NCBI RefSeq assembly: GCF_013408825.1
Contig: NZ_JACCBZ010000001.1
Span: 612,570-676,569, forward strand
DNA length: 64,000 nucleotides
Direction of reading: 5' to 3'
DNA from: Mucilaginibacter tundrae
GTDB lineage: Bacteria; Bacteroidota; Bacteroidia; Sphingobacteriales; Sphingobacteriaceae
In this document: one piece after another, positions 27,908 through 36,504 of the stretch
Numbering within the stretch: position 1 is the stretch's first letter
Layout: each line of letters begins with the position of its first letter
Notes under the pieces: generated by a model
The model's input: only the letters and a program-made list of their open reading frames with translations
Database searches by the model: none
Told to the model about the DNA's origin: nothing
Translations under genes and position numbers: made by a program

Positions 27908-28762
27908 TTAGTTACTTAAATGTAAGTATGATGTTACGCTTGATATACTATTAACATCCATGCCCGGGTGTGTCATCTCCAAATCTGTAAGCGATGTGCC
28001 GGGTATAACAATTACTCTCAAATCCGCAGTGTTGATAATATTATTACTGCTCTCTACGGTTATAGAACCAACCTGATAAGAGAAAAGGCTTATTGTAAGA
28101 CCTGCGTTGTTGTTGAATGGCAATGGATAGTAAGCGCCCGAACTGCCTGTTGGCCTGTAATACACCAATACTACGCCCTCATCAACAATTGATTGAGTGA
28201 TTGCAGCAATACTAAAGTTGGTTGGTGTTGAGAAGATGCTCTGACCAGTTAACACAAAACTTGATGCGCCAGGGCCAGTTGCTCCGGTTGCACCTGTCGC
28301 ACCTGCAGAACCTGCTGCGCCGGTTGCACCCGCTGCACCGTTAGCGCCAGTAGCTCCTGCTGCGCCATTAGCACCAGTAGCGCCGTTACTTCCGTTAGCA
28401 CCGTTGCTTCCATTGGCACCTGTAGCGCCGGTTGCTCCATTGCTTCCATTAGCGCCGGTTGCTCCAGTAGCGCCATTGCTTCCATTAGCGCCTGTTGCTC
28501 CAGTAGCGCCATTGGCACCCGTAGCACCGGTAGCACCGGTATTTCCAGTAGCACCTGTTAAACCTGCGCCTGTTGCGCCAGTAGCGCCAGTAGCACCGGT
28601 ATTTCCGGTTACGCCTTGTGCGCCTACACCTGGGCCCGTAGCACCTGTTGCGCCGGTAGCACCGGTATCTCCCTGTGGGCCGGGAGTTTTGTCTTTACGA
28701 CATGCACTTATTGTGAATGCAATTACAAATAAGATTGATAAAGTAAGTTTTAGTTTTTTCAT
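27908..28762 (-). CDS. Collagen-like lipoprotein with C-terminal globular domain
   Basis: 284 residues. The leader [21 protein letters not shown] ends in a lipobox (TISAC, Cys21). Residues 28-165 are about 46 Gly-X-Y triplets dominated by GAT, GAN and GNT, the low-Pro, high-Thr bacterial collagen pattern. The C-terminal 115 residues (from [16 protein letters not shown]) are beta-rich and may be a trimerisation or binding head. By analogy with bacterial collagen-like proteins it likely forms a trimeric surface or periplasmic stalk, but no host interaction can be claimed. Repeat number may vary between strains because the DNA is highly repetitive (28268-28681). Confidence 0.9.
   Translation of the reverse strand: MKKLKLTLSILFVIAFTISACRKDKTPGPQGDTGATGATGATGPGVGAQGVTGNTGATGATGATGAGLTGATGNTGATGATGANGATGATGANGSNGATGATGANGSNGATGATGANGSNGANGSNGATGANGAAGATGANGAAGATGAAGSAGATGATGATGPGASSFVLTGQSIFSTPTNFSIAAITQSIVDEGVVLVYYRPTGSSGAYYPLPFNNNAGLTISLFSYQVGSITVESSNNIINTADLRVIVIPGTSLTDLEMTHPGMDVNSISSVTSYLHLSN
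28268..28681 (-). repeat. Triplet-coding collagen repeat tract
   Basis: About 46 nine-base units encoding Gly-X-Y, with near-identical tandem blocks (Gly-Ala-Thr, Gly-Ala-Asn-Gly-Ser-Asn) prone to slippage. The opposite strand carries open frames of Ala-Pro-Val repeats that are shadows of this tract. Confidence 0.9.
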
Positions 28763-28945
28763 AGCTCTAATTATGGCTTAATGTCCTGTTCTACGGGAAA
28801 CAGTTGAATTAGTTACAATTTTTTAATATAGATTAAAAAATCGCTAAAGTTTTCCACAAAAACCCCAACAATTGTTTGAAATAGATTTACTATTAGTTGA
28901 AACACTTTGCTGTGTTTTTCGTTAGTGTAAATAAAACATTAACCT

Positions 28946-29218
28946 ATGAACAACATGAGTGTAAATCTGCATTCCCGTGTGCATAACTGGATAGACAGCA
29001 TTGGTTTCAGACTAAACACCTCACAAACCAATAAAAAAAGCAATATTACCACCAACCATTATTTTTTTGAGACCTTCAATTTTGTTGAACGCGCCAAAAA
29101 TAATGACCTACAGCATTCCAAATTTTTATGCTTTGATATGTATGGCGAAAAGATAAATGTGCGTTCGTTGCTGGATTTGCAAACCGCTTTTTTTGAAAAT
29201 ATAAGCCAATTAAAGTAG
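28946..29218 (+). CDS. Hypothetical 90-residue protein
   Basis: No family is recognised and no signal peptide or membrane segment is visible. The protein is mixed polar (HSRVHNWIDSIGFRLNTSQTN) with an aromatic-rich middle (NHYFFETFNFVERAKNN) and an amphipathic C-terminal helix (LLDLQTAFFENISQLK). It is isolated between two minus-strand genes. Sequence character looks protein-like, but it could also be a chance frame. Confidence 0.45.
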   Translation: MNNMSVNLHSRVHNWIDSIGFRLNTSQTNKKSNITTNHYFFETFNFVERAKNNDLQHSKFLCFDMYGEKINVRSLLDLQTAFFENISQLK

Positions 29219-29248
29219 ACGGCGGAACATATATATTCCTTATTTAGC

Positions 29249-30493
29249 CTAAATTCTTCTTTTTAAAGTAATTATAACGTTATCATACTTATTGTCATGA
29301 TATATTTCAAGCAATAAACTTCGCCCGTTTTTTGATTTAAAAATACTATCAATATCTTCCAAACTCATTTTTGTAACAGGCGTGAGGTTAATTGATACAA
29401 TTTCGTCACCCTTTTCCAATCCAACCTCGTCTGCGGGCGATCCTTGTTCAACTCTACTTATAATAACATGTTTATAGCCCTCACCATCTGAATAATACTC
29501 CAACCCACTCATATCATGTTCAAAGGGTTCTTTATACAAAGGCCCAGGCTTTAAGTACATAACATTGTCGGGATAATCAAAAATCACCTTAAATTTTTTA
29601 AGCATTCCAATGCCAAGGTTTCCGTCCCTTGGCACCGCAGATTCAACTTGTTTCTTTGTATCATCCGGGAACGACGCTAATACATCTTCAATTTTATATT
29701 TTCCAATCTGTATTTCATCTATGCGGCTTAAATAGCCATCAATAGGGCCATTTAAACCAATGCCTAAATTGGCCGCTATGAATGATTTGGGTAAGCCGCT
29801 GTTTTTAACCATGTTTTCAATTGATACTGGGTGGCCCGCTCCTATATCTATAACCAATTTATCATTTGTTTTTTTTCCGTTAGGATATGTTATAATAGCG
29901 TACAGATATGGTTTTCGGTCTTCAATGGTTATAGGAATTTTATTTCCTTTCCTAAACGGATGTAAATCAGCCGGCCGGCATATATTAAGCGTACTGTCAC
30001 TAAAGTTAATGCCAATTGCCAGGTTGTCAAAAAACTCGTATCCCAATAAACCATCAATGGGCATACCTGCATAATTTGAAAGGTTAAAATGATCTTTTTT
30101 TAATATCGCCGCGTTTACATCACGGCTTACCAAACCAGAGACCTGAACGTTAAGAGCTGATGTTATATACGCCTCCGCATCGTCCCCATCCCCCAACCCT
30201 ACTATTTTTACAATTCTTTTTGATTTTAGATTGATCGAGTCGACCAAACTTGGCTCTGTAATTATCATCAGGCCAACGCCGGTATCTAAAACAAAATTAA
30301 ATGGGCCCTTATCATTTATGTTCAGCTTTATAACAATCATATTTCTTATAAGCCGAAATGGGATTTTTATACGCTTCCGATTGGCGGGCAAATCAAAATA
30401 TTGGGCATGTGCGGACGAGAAGCAAAAAACAAAAATAAATAGGGGCATTAAAAAATGCACCAGTTTTAATTTATTTAAGAGATTACGCGGCAT
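29249..30493 (-). CDS. Exported retropepsin-like aspartic protease with PDZ domain
   Basis: 414 residues with a signal peptide (ending FSSAHAQ). The family has two pepsin-like lobes: the first catalytic motif is FVLDTG (Asp70) and the second is VIDIGAG (Asp216, DIG instead of DTG). From about 325 to 400 there is a PDZ domain (VEQGSPADEVGLEKGDEIVSIN). This two-lobe plus PDZ arrangement is common in Bacteroidota as a periplasmic or lipidated protease of unknown substrate. Whether DIG in the second lobe is fully active is open. It is monocistronic. Confidence 0.87.
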   Translation of the reverse strand: MPRNLLNKLKLVHFLMPLFIFVFCFSSAHAQYFDLPANRKRIKIPFRLIRNMIVIKLNINDKGPFNFVLDTGVGLMIITEPSLVDSINLKSKRIVKIVGLGDGDDAEAYITSALNVQVSGLVSRDVNAAILKKDHFNLSNYAGMPIDGLLGYEFFDNLAIGINFSDSTLNICRPADLHPFRKGNKIPITIEDRKPYLYAIITYPNGKKTNDKLVIDIGAGHPVSIENMVKNSGLPKSFIAANLGIGLNGPIDGYLSRIDEIQIGKYKIEDVLASFPDDTKKQVESAVPRDGNLGIGMLKKFKVIFDYPDNVMYLKPGPLYKEPFEHDMSGLEYYSDGEGYKHVIISRVEQGSPADEVGLEKGDEIVSINLTPVTKMSLEDIDSIFKSKNGRSLLLEIYHDNKYDNVIITLKRRI

Positions 30494-30594
30494 GTAATAT
30501 AATTGGTTGATTAAATCTACATAAAATAGACCGTTAACACAATGATGTTACACTCAACCTATTGAATAACCCAATAACCGATGACAATTATTAC

Positions 30595-31566
30595 TTACTC
30601 GGGCTTTTTCAAATTGTCCTTTATTTCAGGATGTTGAGCGGGCAACTTGGCAACATCCATTTCAATTTCTGTTTGTTTTACAGCTACGGCATACTCTGCC
30701 GGTTCAATTTTGCTGCCTATAGCTTCTGCATAAACCTGCGTAAACTCTGCGCCTATATATAATATAGCCGATGTATAATATATCCATGTAAGTATTACTA
30801 TGATGGAACCAGCGGCCCCATAAGCCGAGCTATTAGCGAAATATTGAATATAAAGACCAATTAAGTATTGACCCAACATAAATAGTAAGGCGGTAAATAT
30901 TGCTCCTGATCTTACGTCTTTCCATGAAATTTTAACATCGGGAAGCACCTTGAATATGATGGCAAAAAGTGTAGAGATTACTATAAAGGTTATGGCAAGG
31001 TTAATAACATATATTATAATATGTATCCCCGGGAAAAAATGCTGTATTTTATTGCTCAACGCAGAAATTAGTATATTAACGATAAGCGATACAACTAATA
31101 AAAAGCCGAGGCTACCGATAAGAGAGAACGATAAAAACCTATTTTGAATTAATTTTAACCACCCCTTCTTAGGTTTAGCTTTAACCCGCCATATGATGTT
31201 TAATGAATCTTGTATTTCGACGAACATGCTGCTAGCACCAATCAGTAATACAATAATACCTGAAACCAGCGCGGGCCCGCTTTTATTATGCATGGCATAA
31301 CCTTTAATAATATCTTTTATTTGAGCGGATGCTTGCAACCCCATATAATGTTGCACTTGTACATATAATAGATCACGGTTTACCGGGTCTCTTAAAAATA
31401 TCCCGATGAGCGCTAGTACCAATACTAATAAAGGCGCAATAGAGAATATAGTATAATATGCCAGCGAAGCACTTAGTTTAAGCCCGTTATCATTTATAAA
31501 ACCCATAAATGTGGCCATAGTTATTTTCCACAATCGCTTTAGGTATACTTTTCTTAAAATCTTCAT
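30595..31566 (-). CDS. YihY/BrkB-family inner-membrane protein
   Basis: About 323 residues with six predicted helices. The signature NDNGLKLSASLAYYTIFSIAPLLVLVLALIG is the YihY/virulence-factor BrkB N-terminus. The conserved GASSMFVEIQDSLNIIWRVK and SSAYGAAGSIIVILTWIYYTSAILYIGAEFTQVYA are also typical. Older annotations call it RNase BN; it is a membrane protein of unknown role. I use the ATG at 31566; the frame can open three codons earlier at a TTG. The C-terminal tail (about 40 residues) is charged and cytoplasmic. Confidence 0.88.
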   Translation of the reverse strand: MKILRKVYLKRLWKITMATFMGFINDNGLKLSASLAYYTIFSIAPLLVLVLALIGIFLRDPVNRDLLYVQVQHYMGLQASAQIKDIIKGYAMHNKSGPALVSGIIVLLIGASSMFVEIQDSLNIIWRVKAKPKKGWLKLIQNRFLSFSLIGSLGFLLVVSLIVNILISALSNKIQHFFPGIHIIIYVINLAITFIVISTLFAIIFKVLPDVKISWKDVRSGAIFTALLFMLGQYLIGLYIQYFANSSAYGAAGSIIVILTWIYYTSAILYIGAEFTQVYAEAIGSKIEPAEYAVAVKQTEIEMDVAKLPAQHPEIKDNLKKPE

Positions 31567-31683
31567 TCGTATCAAATATATTTGTAATAAAGGGTATATA
31601 CGCTTTATTATGATAGCTTTATGTAATTAAAGCTGTCCGTTTATAATAACCACACTTAGTAATAAACTTTAAATCATAATTCC

Positions 31684-32265
31684 ATGATAAAAAAAGTGCC
31701 TTTTTTGAGCAAATTATTAATAGTTATATCTTTTGTTTTATTCCTCAGCAATTTTAATGCCTTAGCACAAAAAACTAACGTTTGGATAGTAAACAACGCG
31801 GAAAAGGCTAAAGGTATAGATGCATTATCAGACACGGGTAAAGAACGGGCAGTGGCCCTTTTTAAAGCGCTTAAGCATGATGACGTGCACGTTATTTATA
31901 TTACGCCTAAAAACATATCGGCACAAACCGTGGAACCATTGGCCACACATAATAAAATTTTGCCTCGTGTATATAGTGATAGCGTACAAAAATTCGCACA
32001 AATTATAAGATTGAACTTTATTGGCAAAAATGTGCTAATTGTAGCTAATTACAATACAATTATTCCATTAATATCGGCACTGGGTGGTGAAACACCTTTT
32101 GACGAGCTGGATAAAGGTGATCACGATCAACTATTTTGTTTAACCATAAAAAGCACGGGCGATGTTGACTGTATGGTGCGTTATTATGGCAAAAAACACC
32201 ACGTGAACGAGATACCTCAAAGTGCTATTTTAGAGAATTATTCGCAGGGAATACCTGGGAGATGA
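31684..32265 (+). CDS. Exported histidine-phosphatase-fold protein lacking catalytic residues
   Basis: 193 residues with a signal peptide (ending NFNALAQ). The layout follows the phosphoglycerate-mutase/histidine-phosphatase fold: VNNAEKA in place of RHAEK, LSDTGKERA for LTxxGxxQA, YITPKNISAQT for SSPxxRxxQT and VLIVANYNTI for VLVVGHSNT. The nucleophile His and adjacent Arg are Asn37-Asn38, the second Arg position is Ile78, and the second His is Asn122. The protein is intact with no stop or frameshift, so it is a pseudoenzyme or a distinct binding protein rather than a broken gene. No partner is adjacent. Confidence 0.75.
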   Translation: MIKKVPFLSKLLIVISFVLFLSNFNALAQKTNVWIVNNAEKAKGIDALSDTGKERAVALFKALKHDDVHVIYITPKNISAQTVEPLATHNKILPRVYSDSVQKFAQIIRLNFIGKNVLIVANYNTIIPLISALGGETPFDELDKGDHDQLFCLTIKSTGDVDCMVRYYGKKHHVNEIPQSAILENYSQGIPGR

Positions 32266-32268
32266 TGA

Positions 32269-32940
32269 CTAGAGATCGGAAAAAGGAACGTCAAGCAATT
32301 CATAATTTTTCCATCCGTTAAAATCAAAGTGCCACCACTCGGTCGGTAATTCGGTAAACCCATGTGCTACCATAACCTTTTTTAGTAACGCACGATTCGC
32401 GATCTCCTGTTTTGGTAAATCGGTATTGGTTGATGCGGCTTTTTTGCTGAAGCTGTCAAATCCTGTTGGCATATCCAGCTCTTTCCCTGTTTTTAGGTCG
32501 ATCAAACCCAAATCAATGGCGCAACCACGATTATGTTTAGAGCCCTTTGCCGGATCCGCAACAAAATCGGTATCGCGTATTAAATCATAAAATTTTACAG
32601 TAACCGCATAAGGGCGGTAAGCATCATAAATTTTAAGCCCAAGGCCCTGCAATTTGAGAGCAGCCTCAACATGTTTTAAAGCCATTACCACAGGCAACCT
32701 CGCAAAGGCTTTTGCTTCGGGATACATTTTGTGATGGGCGAAATTATTAGTTGTGGCATAACGAATATCCAATACAATACCGGGGATATATTTTTTTATT
32801 TCGACGAGCTTTTTGTCAGGGTCGAGTTTTACTTGTTGGCGATAAGCTGCTGTTTTACTTACGGATAAAGGTTCGCCATTATTTTGTCCGTTAATATTTA
32901 CCAACAAAACGAAAGCGGAAATTAACGCGATACGAAGCAT
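32269..32940 (-). CDS. D-Ala-D-Ala dipeptidase (VanX/DdpX, M15D)
   Basis: 223 residues. Zinc-site motifs SKHNRGCAIDLGLIDL (SxHxxGxAxD) and EWWHFDF are present, as in VanX, with the general VanX Arg in YDAYRPY. A signal-like leader (MLRIALISAFVLLVNINGQ) suggests a periplasmic enzyme that recovers D-Ala dipeptide from peptidoglycan turnover. It shares orientation with the alanine dehydrogenase gene, whose stop at 32942 is one base from its start, so the pair is an operon linking D-Ala-D-Ala cleavage to alanine metabolism. Vancomycin resistance should not be inferred without VanH/VanA. Confidence 0.9.
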   Translation of the reverse strand: MLRIALISAFVLLVNINGQNNGEPLSVSKTAAYRQQVKLDPDKKLVEIKKYIPGIVLDIRYATTNNFAHHKMYPEAKAFARLPVVMALKHVEAALKLQGLGLKIYDAYRPYAVTVKFYDLIRDTDFVADPAKGSKHNRGCAIDLGLIDLKTGKELDMPTGFDSFSKKAASTNTDLPKQEIANRALLKKVMVAHGFTELPTEWWHFDFNGWKNYELLDVPFSDL

Positions 32941-32941
32941 A

Positions 32942-34168
32942 TTACCTGTGAGAAACGATGAGCAAGTCTAAATCTTTGGTGGGGATAGAGAACCGCTCGC
33001 CAATATATTTACTGGTTAAATGTCCCTGGTAAATGTATACCGCGTTACGCACGCCAGCATTTTGCCATATCACGTTTTTAAGGCCGCCGTGTTCGCCAAT
33101 ATCTAACAAAATAGGGGCGAAAATATTGGTTAATGCATAGGTAGCAGTACGGGCAACACGCGAAGCTATATTGGGTACACAATAATGAATTACATCATAC
33201 TTGCGGAAAACAGGATGAGTATGATTTGTGATCTCAGATGTTTCGAAACAGCCACCCTGATCAATACTTACATCAATAATTACAGAATCGCGCTTCATTT
33301 TGCTAACTGTTGTTTCTGATATAATACAGGGGCTGCGGCCATCTTCGGCTCGCATGGCGCCTATGGCTACATCGCAGGTTGTAATGGCTTTTTCTAAAAC
33401 AATAGGTTGCACTACCGATGTAAAAACCCGTGAGCCGATATTATTTTGCAAGCGGCGGAGTTTATAAATTGATGGATCAAAAACTTTCACCTCGGCGCCT
33501 AAGGATATGGCCGTTCGCGCGGCGTATTCGCCAACTGTACCGGCACCTAATATTACAATTTCAGTTGGTGGCACGCCGGTGATACCGCCGAGCATCAAAC
33601 CCTTACCTTCAAAAACATTACTTAAATATTCGGCGGCTATTAATATTGATGTTGCGCCAACAATCTCGCTCATGGCACGCACAACAGTTAATGAGCCCCC
33701 TTCGTCCTGTAAATGCTCAAAGCAAAGCGCTGTAATTTTTTTATTAAGCAGGGCCTGTAAACAGTCGGATTTTAGTGTCGAGATTTGCAGGGCGGATATT
33801 AAAATTTGCCCGGGTTTCATCATTTCAATTTCACTTAGCGTTGGCGGGGCTATTTTGATGATGATATCTGCTTCGTATATTTTTTGAGTGTCGTAAACAA
33901 TTAAGGCGCCCTGCTCGCTATAATCCTTATCCGAAAAATTAGCAGCCTGCCCGGCGTTGCTTTCCAGCATTACATTATGCCCATTGTTTACCAACAGCGC
34001 AACTGATAAAGGAGTAAGCGGAATACGATTTTCCTGGAAGGAAACTTCTTTTGGAATACCTATATATAATTGATTTTTTTGAGCCTTAACCTCCAGCATC
34101 GACTCCTGCGGCTGCATCATTGCCTGCTTGGCAATATCAGAAAACCCACTGTATTTCCCTGAACTCAT
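32942..34168 (-). CDS. ald: Alanine dehydrogenase
   Basis: 408 residues, NAD-dependent interconversion of L-alanine and pyruvate plus ammonia. The N-terminal AlaDh/PNT domain includes the conserved GIPKEVSFQENRIPLTPLSV region with the substrate-binding Arg and the catalytic Lys/His region, and the C-terminal Rossmann domain has GAGTVGEYAARTAISLGAEV. About 40 residues of leader precede the usual start (MSSGKYSGFSDIAKQAMMQ), as in Bacteroidota members. It is co-oriented with the VanX-like dipeptidase gene, probably supplying or recycling alanine. Confidence 0.9.
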   Translation of the reverse strand: MSSGKYSGFSDIAKQAMMQPQESMLEVKAQKNQLYIGIPKEVSFQENRIPLTPLSVALLVNNGHNVMLESNAGQAANFSDKDYSEQGALIVYDTQKIYEADIIIKIAPPTLSEIEMMKPGQILISALQISTLKSDCLQALLNKKITALCFEHLQDEGGSLTVVRAMSEIVGATSILIAAEYLSNVFEGKGLMLGGITGVPPTEIVILGAGTVGEYAARTAISLGAEVKVFDPSIYKLRRLQNNIGSRVFTSVVQPIVLEKAITTCDVAIGAMRAEDGRSPCIISETTVSKMKRDSVIIDVSIDQGGCFETSEITNHTHPVFRKYDVIHYCVPNIASRVARTATYALTNIFAPILLDIGEHGGLKNVIWQNAGVRNAVYIYQGHLTSKYIGERFSIPTKDLDLLIVSHR

Positions 34169-34221
34169 TTTGGTCTAATTTCTGGATGTTGAAGATAGGA
34201 AAAAAAAGGATTATTGTTAAA

Positions 34222-34638
34222 CTAAATATGCTTAACAGTTATATACCTGGCTCCATCCGCAACAACCTGAATGTTTATGCTGATGTAATTTTCGGGTAAC
34301 AGCTCCGGTATTTTTTCCGGCCATTCAATAAAGCAATAATTACCAGAGTACAGGTATTCTTCAAAACCCATATCCATGGCCTCTATTTCTGTTTTGAGGC
34401 GATAAAAGTCAAAATGGTAAATGGTGTTGTTTACAGCCCGATACTCATTTACAATGGCAAATGTTGGGCTAGAGATATTATCAGTAACTCCCAACGCTTT
34501 ACATAAAGATTTTATGAGCGTGGTTTTGCCGGCTCCCATATCACCATAAAAAAGAAAAACGCGATTATTTGGTTCGAAAGATAAAATAGCCGCGGCTGTT
34601 GCATCCAATTCGCTAAGGCTGTTTACGAGCAGTTCCAT
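34222..34638 (-). CDS. tsaE: tRNA N6-adenosine threonylcarbamoyltransferase ATPase TsaE
   Basis: 138 residues. The P-loop is GDMGAGKT (residues 32-39) and the family feature SSPTFAIVNEY and YHFDFYRL follow. It is part of the TsaB-TsaD-TsaE complex that makes t6A37 in ANN-decoding tRNAs. It lies downstream of porX on the same strand, separated by a long palindromic repeat (34667-34741), a gene order I believe occurs in other Bacteroidota but cannot verify here. Confidence 0.93.
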   Translation of the reverse strand: MELLVNSLSELDATAAAILSFEPNNRVFLFYGDMGAGKTTLIKSLCKALGVTDNISSPTFAIVNEYRAVNNTIYHFDFYRLKTEIEAMDMGFEEYLYSGNYCFIEWPEKIPELLPENYISINIQVVADGARYITVKHI

Positions 34639-34666
34639 GAGGCAAAAATAACGAAACTTAACTAAT

Positions 34667-34741
34667 TGTCATTCTGAGCGGAGCGAAGAATCTGTAAAGT
34701 AGTTTACACCGTACAGATTCTTCGCTCCGCTCAGAATGACA
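34667..34741. repeat. Long perfect palindromic repeat (30-bp arms)
   Basis: Arms 34667-34696 and 34712-34741 are exact reverse complements, starting TGTCATTCTGAGCGG. It lies between porX and tsaE. The same family is seen at 43186-43274 and 44023-44099 and in fragments near 42.1 and 42.37 kb. It can form a strong RNA hairpin. Confidence 0.9.
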
Positions 34742-34748
34742 AAAGGGG

Positions 34749-36302
34749 CTATTTAGGCCCATAAGTTGCGATAGGTATAATCATTTCTTCTAATGAGATA
34801 CCGCCATGCTGAAAAGTTTCATTATAAAAGTTAACAAAATGATTGTAGTTGTTTGGGTAAACAAAATAACCATCCTCTTTAGCAAATACAAAGCTAGAGC
34901 TTACGTGCAGCTTAGGCAGCATGGCATCGTGCGGGTTGCGGATATGGAATACCTCTTTAGGGTTGAAATTTAAATTACGGCCCTGTTTGTAACGCAGGTT
35001 GGTATTGGTATTCCTGTCGCCGATTATTTTACTTGGTTTTTTTACGCGGATGGTACCATGATCGGTAGTTATTACCACACGAACTTGTTTTGATGCCAAA
35101 AATTTAAGCAACTCAAACAACGGCGAGTGTTCAAACCACGACAATGTTAATGAACGATAAGCAGAGTCGTCGCTTGCCAGCTCGCGGATCATTTGCATAT
35201 CGGTACGCGCGTGTGACAACATATCCACAAAGTTGTAAACCACTACATTCAGATCATTACCCATTAAATTACTTACTGACTCGTTCAAGGCGCGGCCTTC
35301 ATCAATATTTAATATTTTATGGTAGGATTGTTTGATATCCTTACGAACTACGCGTTTTACCTGATCAACAATAAAGTCTGCTTCAAATAAATTTTTACCG
35401 CCTTCGTCCTCATCATTTTGCCACATTTGCGGGTAACGGCGCTCCATTTCCAACGGCATCAAGCCCGAGAAAATCGCATTACGCGCGTATTGTGTAGCAG
35501 TCGGTAAAATACTGTAATAGGTGTCTTCTTCCTCTAACCTGAAATATTCGCATATAATAGGATTGATGATCTTGAACTGATCATATCGTAAATTATCAAT
35601 CAAAATAAAAAATACGGGGCCTTTACCATCCAGTTTAGGAAAAACCTTCTTTTTAAACAACTGCGGCGAGCTTGTTGGCGCAGTATCCGGGTTTTTAATC
35701 CAATCCAGGTAATTGCGTTCTACAAATTTGCAGAACTGGGTATTAGCCTCGGCTTTTTGCAGTGTTAATATTTCGTGCATTCCGCTATCCTGCAATTGTT
35801 GCAGCTCAAGCTCCCAATATATTAGCTTCTTATATACATCAACCCACTCTTGGTGGCTTAAGTTATCATTAAGCGTCATACCCAGATTACGGAACTCTTG
35901 CTGATAGGCCATGGTTGTTTTTTCGGTTACCAGGCGCTTGTTATCTGTAAGTTTTTTTATGGTAAGCAATATTTGCTTTGGGTGTACGGGCTTTATCAGG
36001 TAGTCATCAATTTTGGAGCCGATAGCATCCTCCATTAAGTACTCCTCTTCATTTTTAGTAATGAGCACAATCGGTACATCATTATTAATATTTTTTATTT
36101 GCGATAAGGTTTCCAACCCCGTTAAGCCCGGCATATTCTCATCTAAAAAAACAAGGTCGAAAAAATTGTTTTTAAAGGACTCAACAGCATCCATACCGTT
36201 GGTTACGGTGGTTACTTTGTATCCTTTTTCGTTTAAAAATAAAATGTGGGGTCTCAACAAATCGATCTCATCATCCGCCCACAATATGGTTGTATCTTGC
36301 AT
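34749..36302 (-). CDS. porX: PorX response regulator with PglZ domain (T9SS regulator)
   Basis: 517 residues. An N-terminal receiver domain holds the acidic pair Asp10/Asp11, phosphoacceptor Asp54 (VFLDENMPGL) and Lys in IKPVHPKQI. After a helical linker comes a PglZ/alkaline-phosphatase-like domain (FFILIDNLRYDQFK ... VVITTDHGTIRVKKP, about 225-450). This architecture defines PorX, which with the histidine kinase PorY and the ECF sigma factor SigP controls the type IX secretion system in Porphyromonas and gliding Bacteroidota. porY is not in the window. It is divergent from the HD-domain gene. Confidence 0.92.
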   Translation of the reverse strand: MQDTTILWADDEIDLLRPHILFLNEKGYKVTTVTNGMDAVESFKNNFFDLVFLDENMPGLTGLETLSQIKNINNDVPIVLITKNEEEYLMEDAIGSKIDDYLIKPVHPKQILLTIKKLTDNKRLVTEKTTMAYQQEFRNLGMTLNDNLSHQEWVDVYKKLIYWELELQQLQDSGMHEILTLQKAEANTQFCKFVERNYLDWIKNPDTAPTSSPQLFKKKVFPKLDGKGPVFFILIDNLRYDQFKIINPIICEYFRLEEEDTYYSILPTATQYARNAIFSGLMPLEMERRYPQMWQNDEDEGGKNLFEADFIVDQVKRVVRKDIKQSYHKILNIDEGRALNESVSNLMGNDLNVVVYNFVDMLSHARTDMQMIRELASDDSAYRSLTLSWFEHSPLFELLKFLASKQVRVVITTDHGTIRVKKPSKIIGDRNTNTNLRYKQGRNLNFNPKEVFHIRNPHDAMLPKLHVSSSFVFAKEDGYFVYPNNYNHFVNFYNETFQHGGISLEEMIIPIATYGPK

Positions 36303-36504
36303 GGTATATAATTAATGTCTGAACCGGAATTATCCGAATCCAAGAATTTTCAGAATATTGTTAATTCAGTAATCCTGCAAACTCTGCTCTTATAACCTTT
36401 AAGCAGGTTAATTGTTGTTGCTATAAAAGGGATTAACAAAATTTTAACAAATATAAGACAACGTTGTACCTTTACTTCACATTTTTGCAGGATATATAAA
36501 TACA

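Noticed and set aside
28404..28781. Plus-strand frame of Ala-Pro-Val repeats
   Set aside because: It is the reverse-complement shadow of the collagen repeat tract, which has a signal peptide, lipobox and globular domain on the minus strand.
32269..32940. Vancomycin resistance function for the VanX-like enzyme
   Set aside because: No VanH, VanA or VanRS genes are nearby, and the enzyme is paired with alanine dehydrogenase, which fits peptidoglycan recycling.
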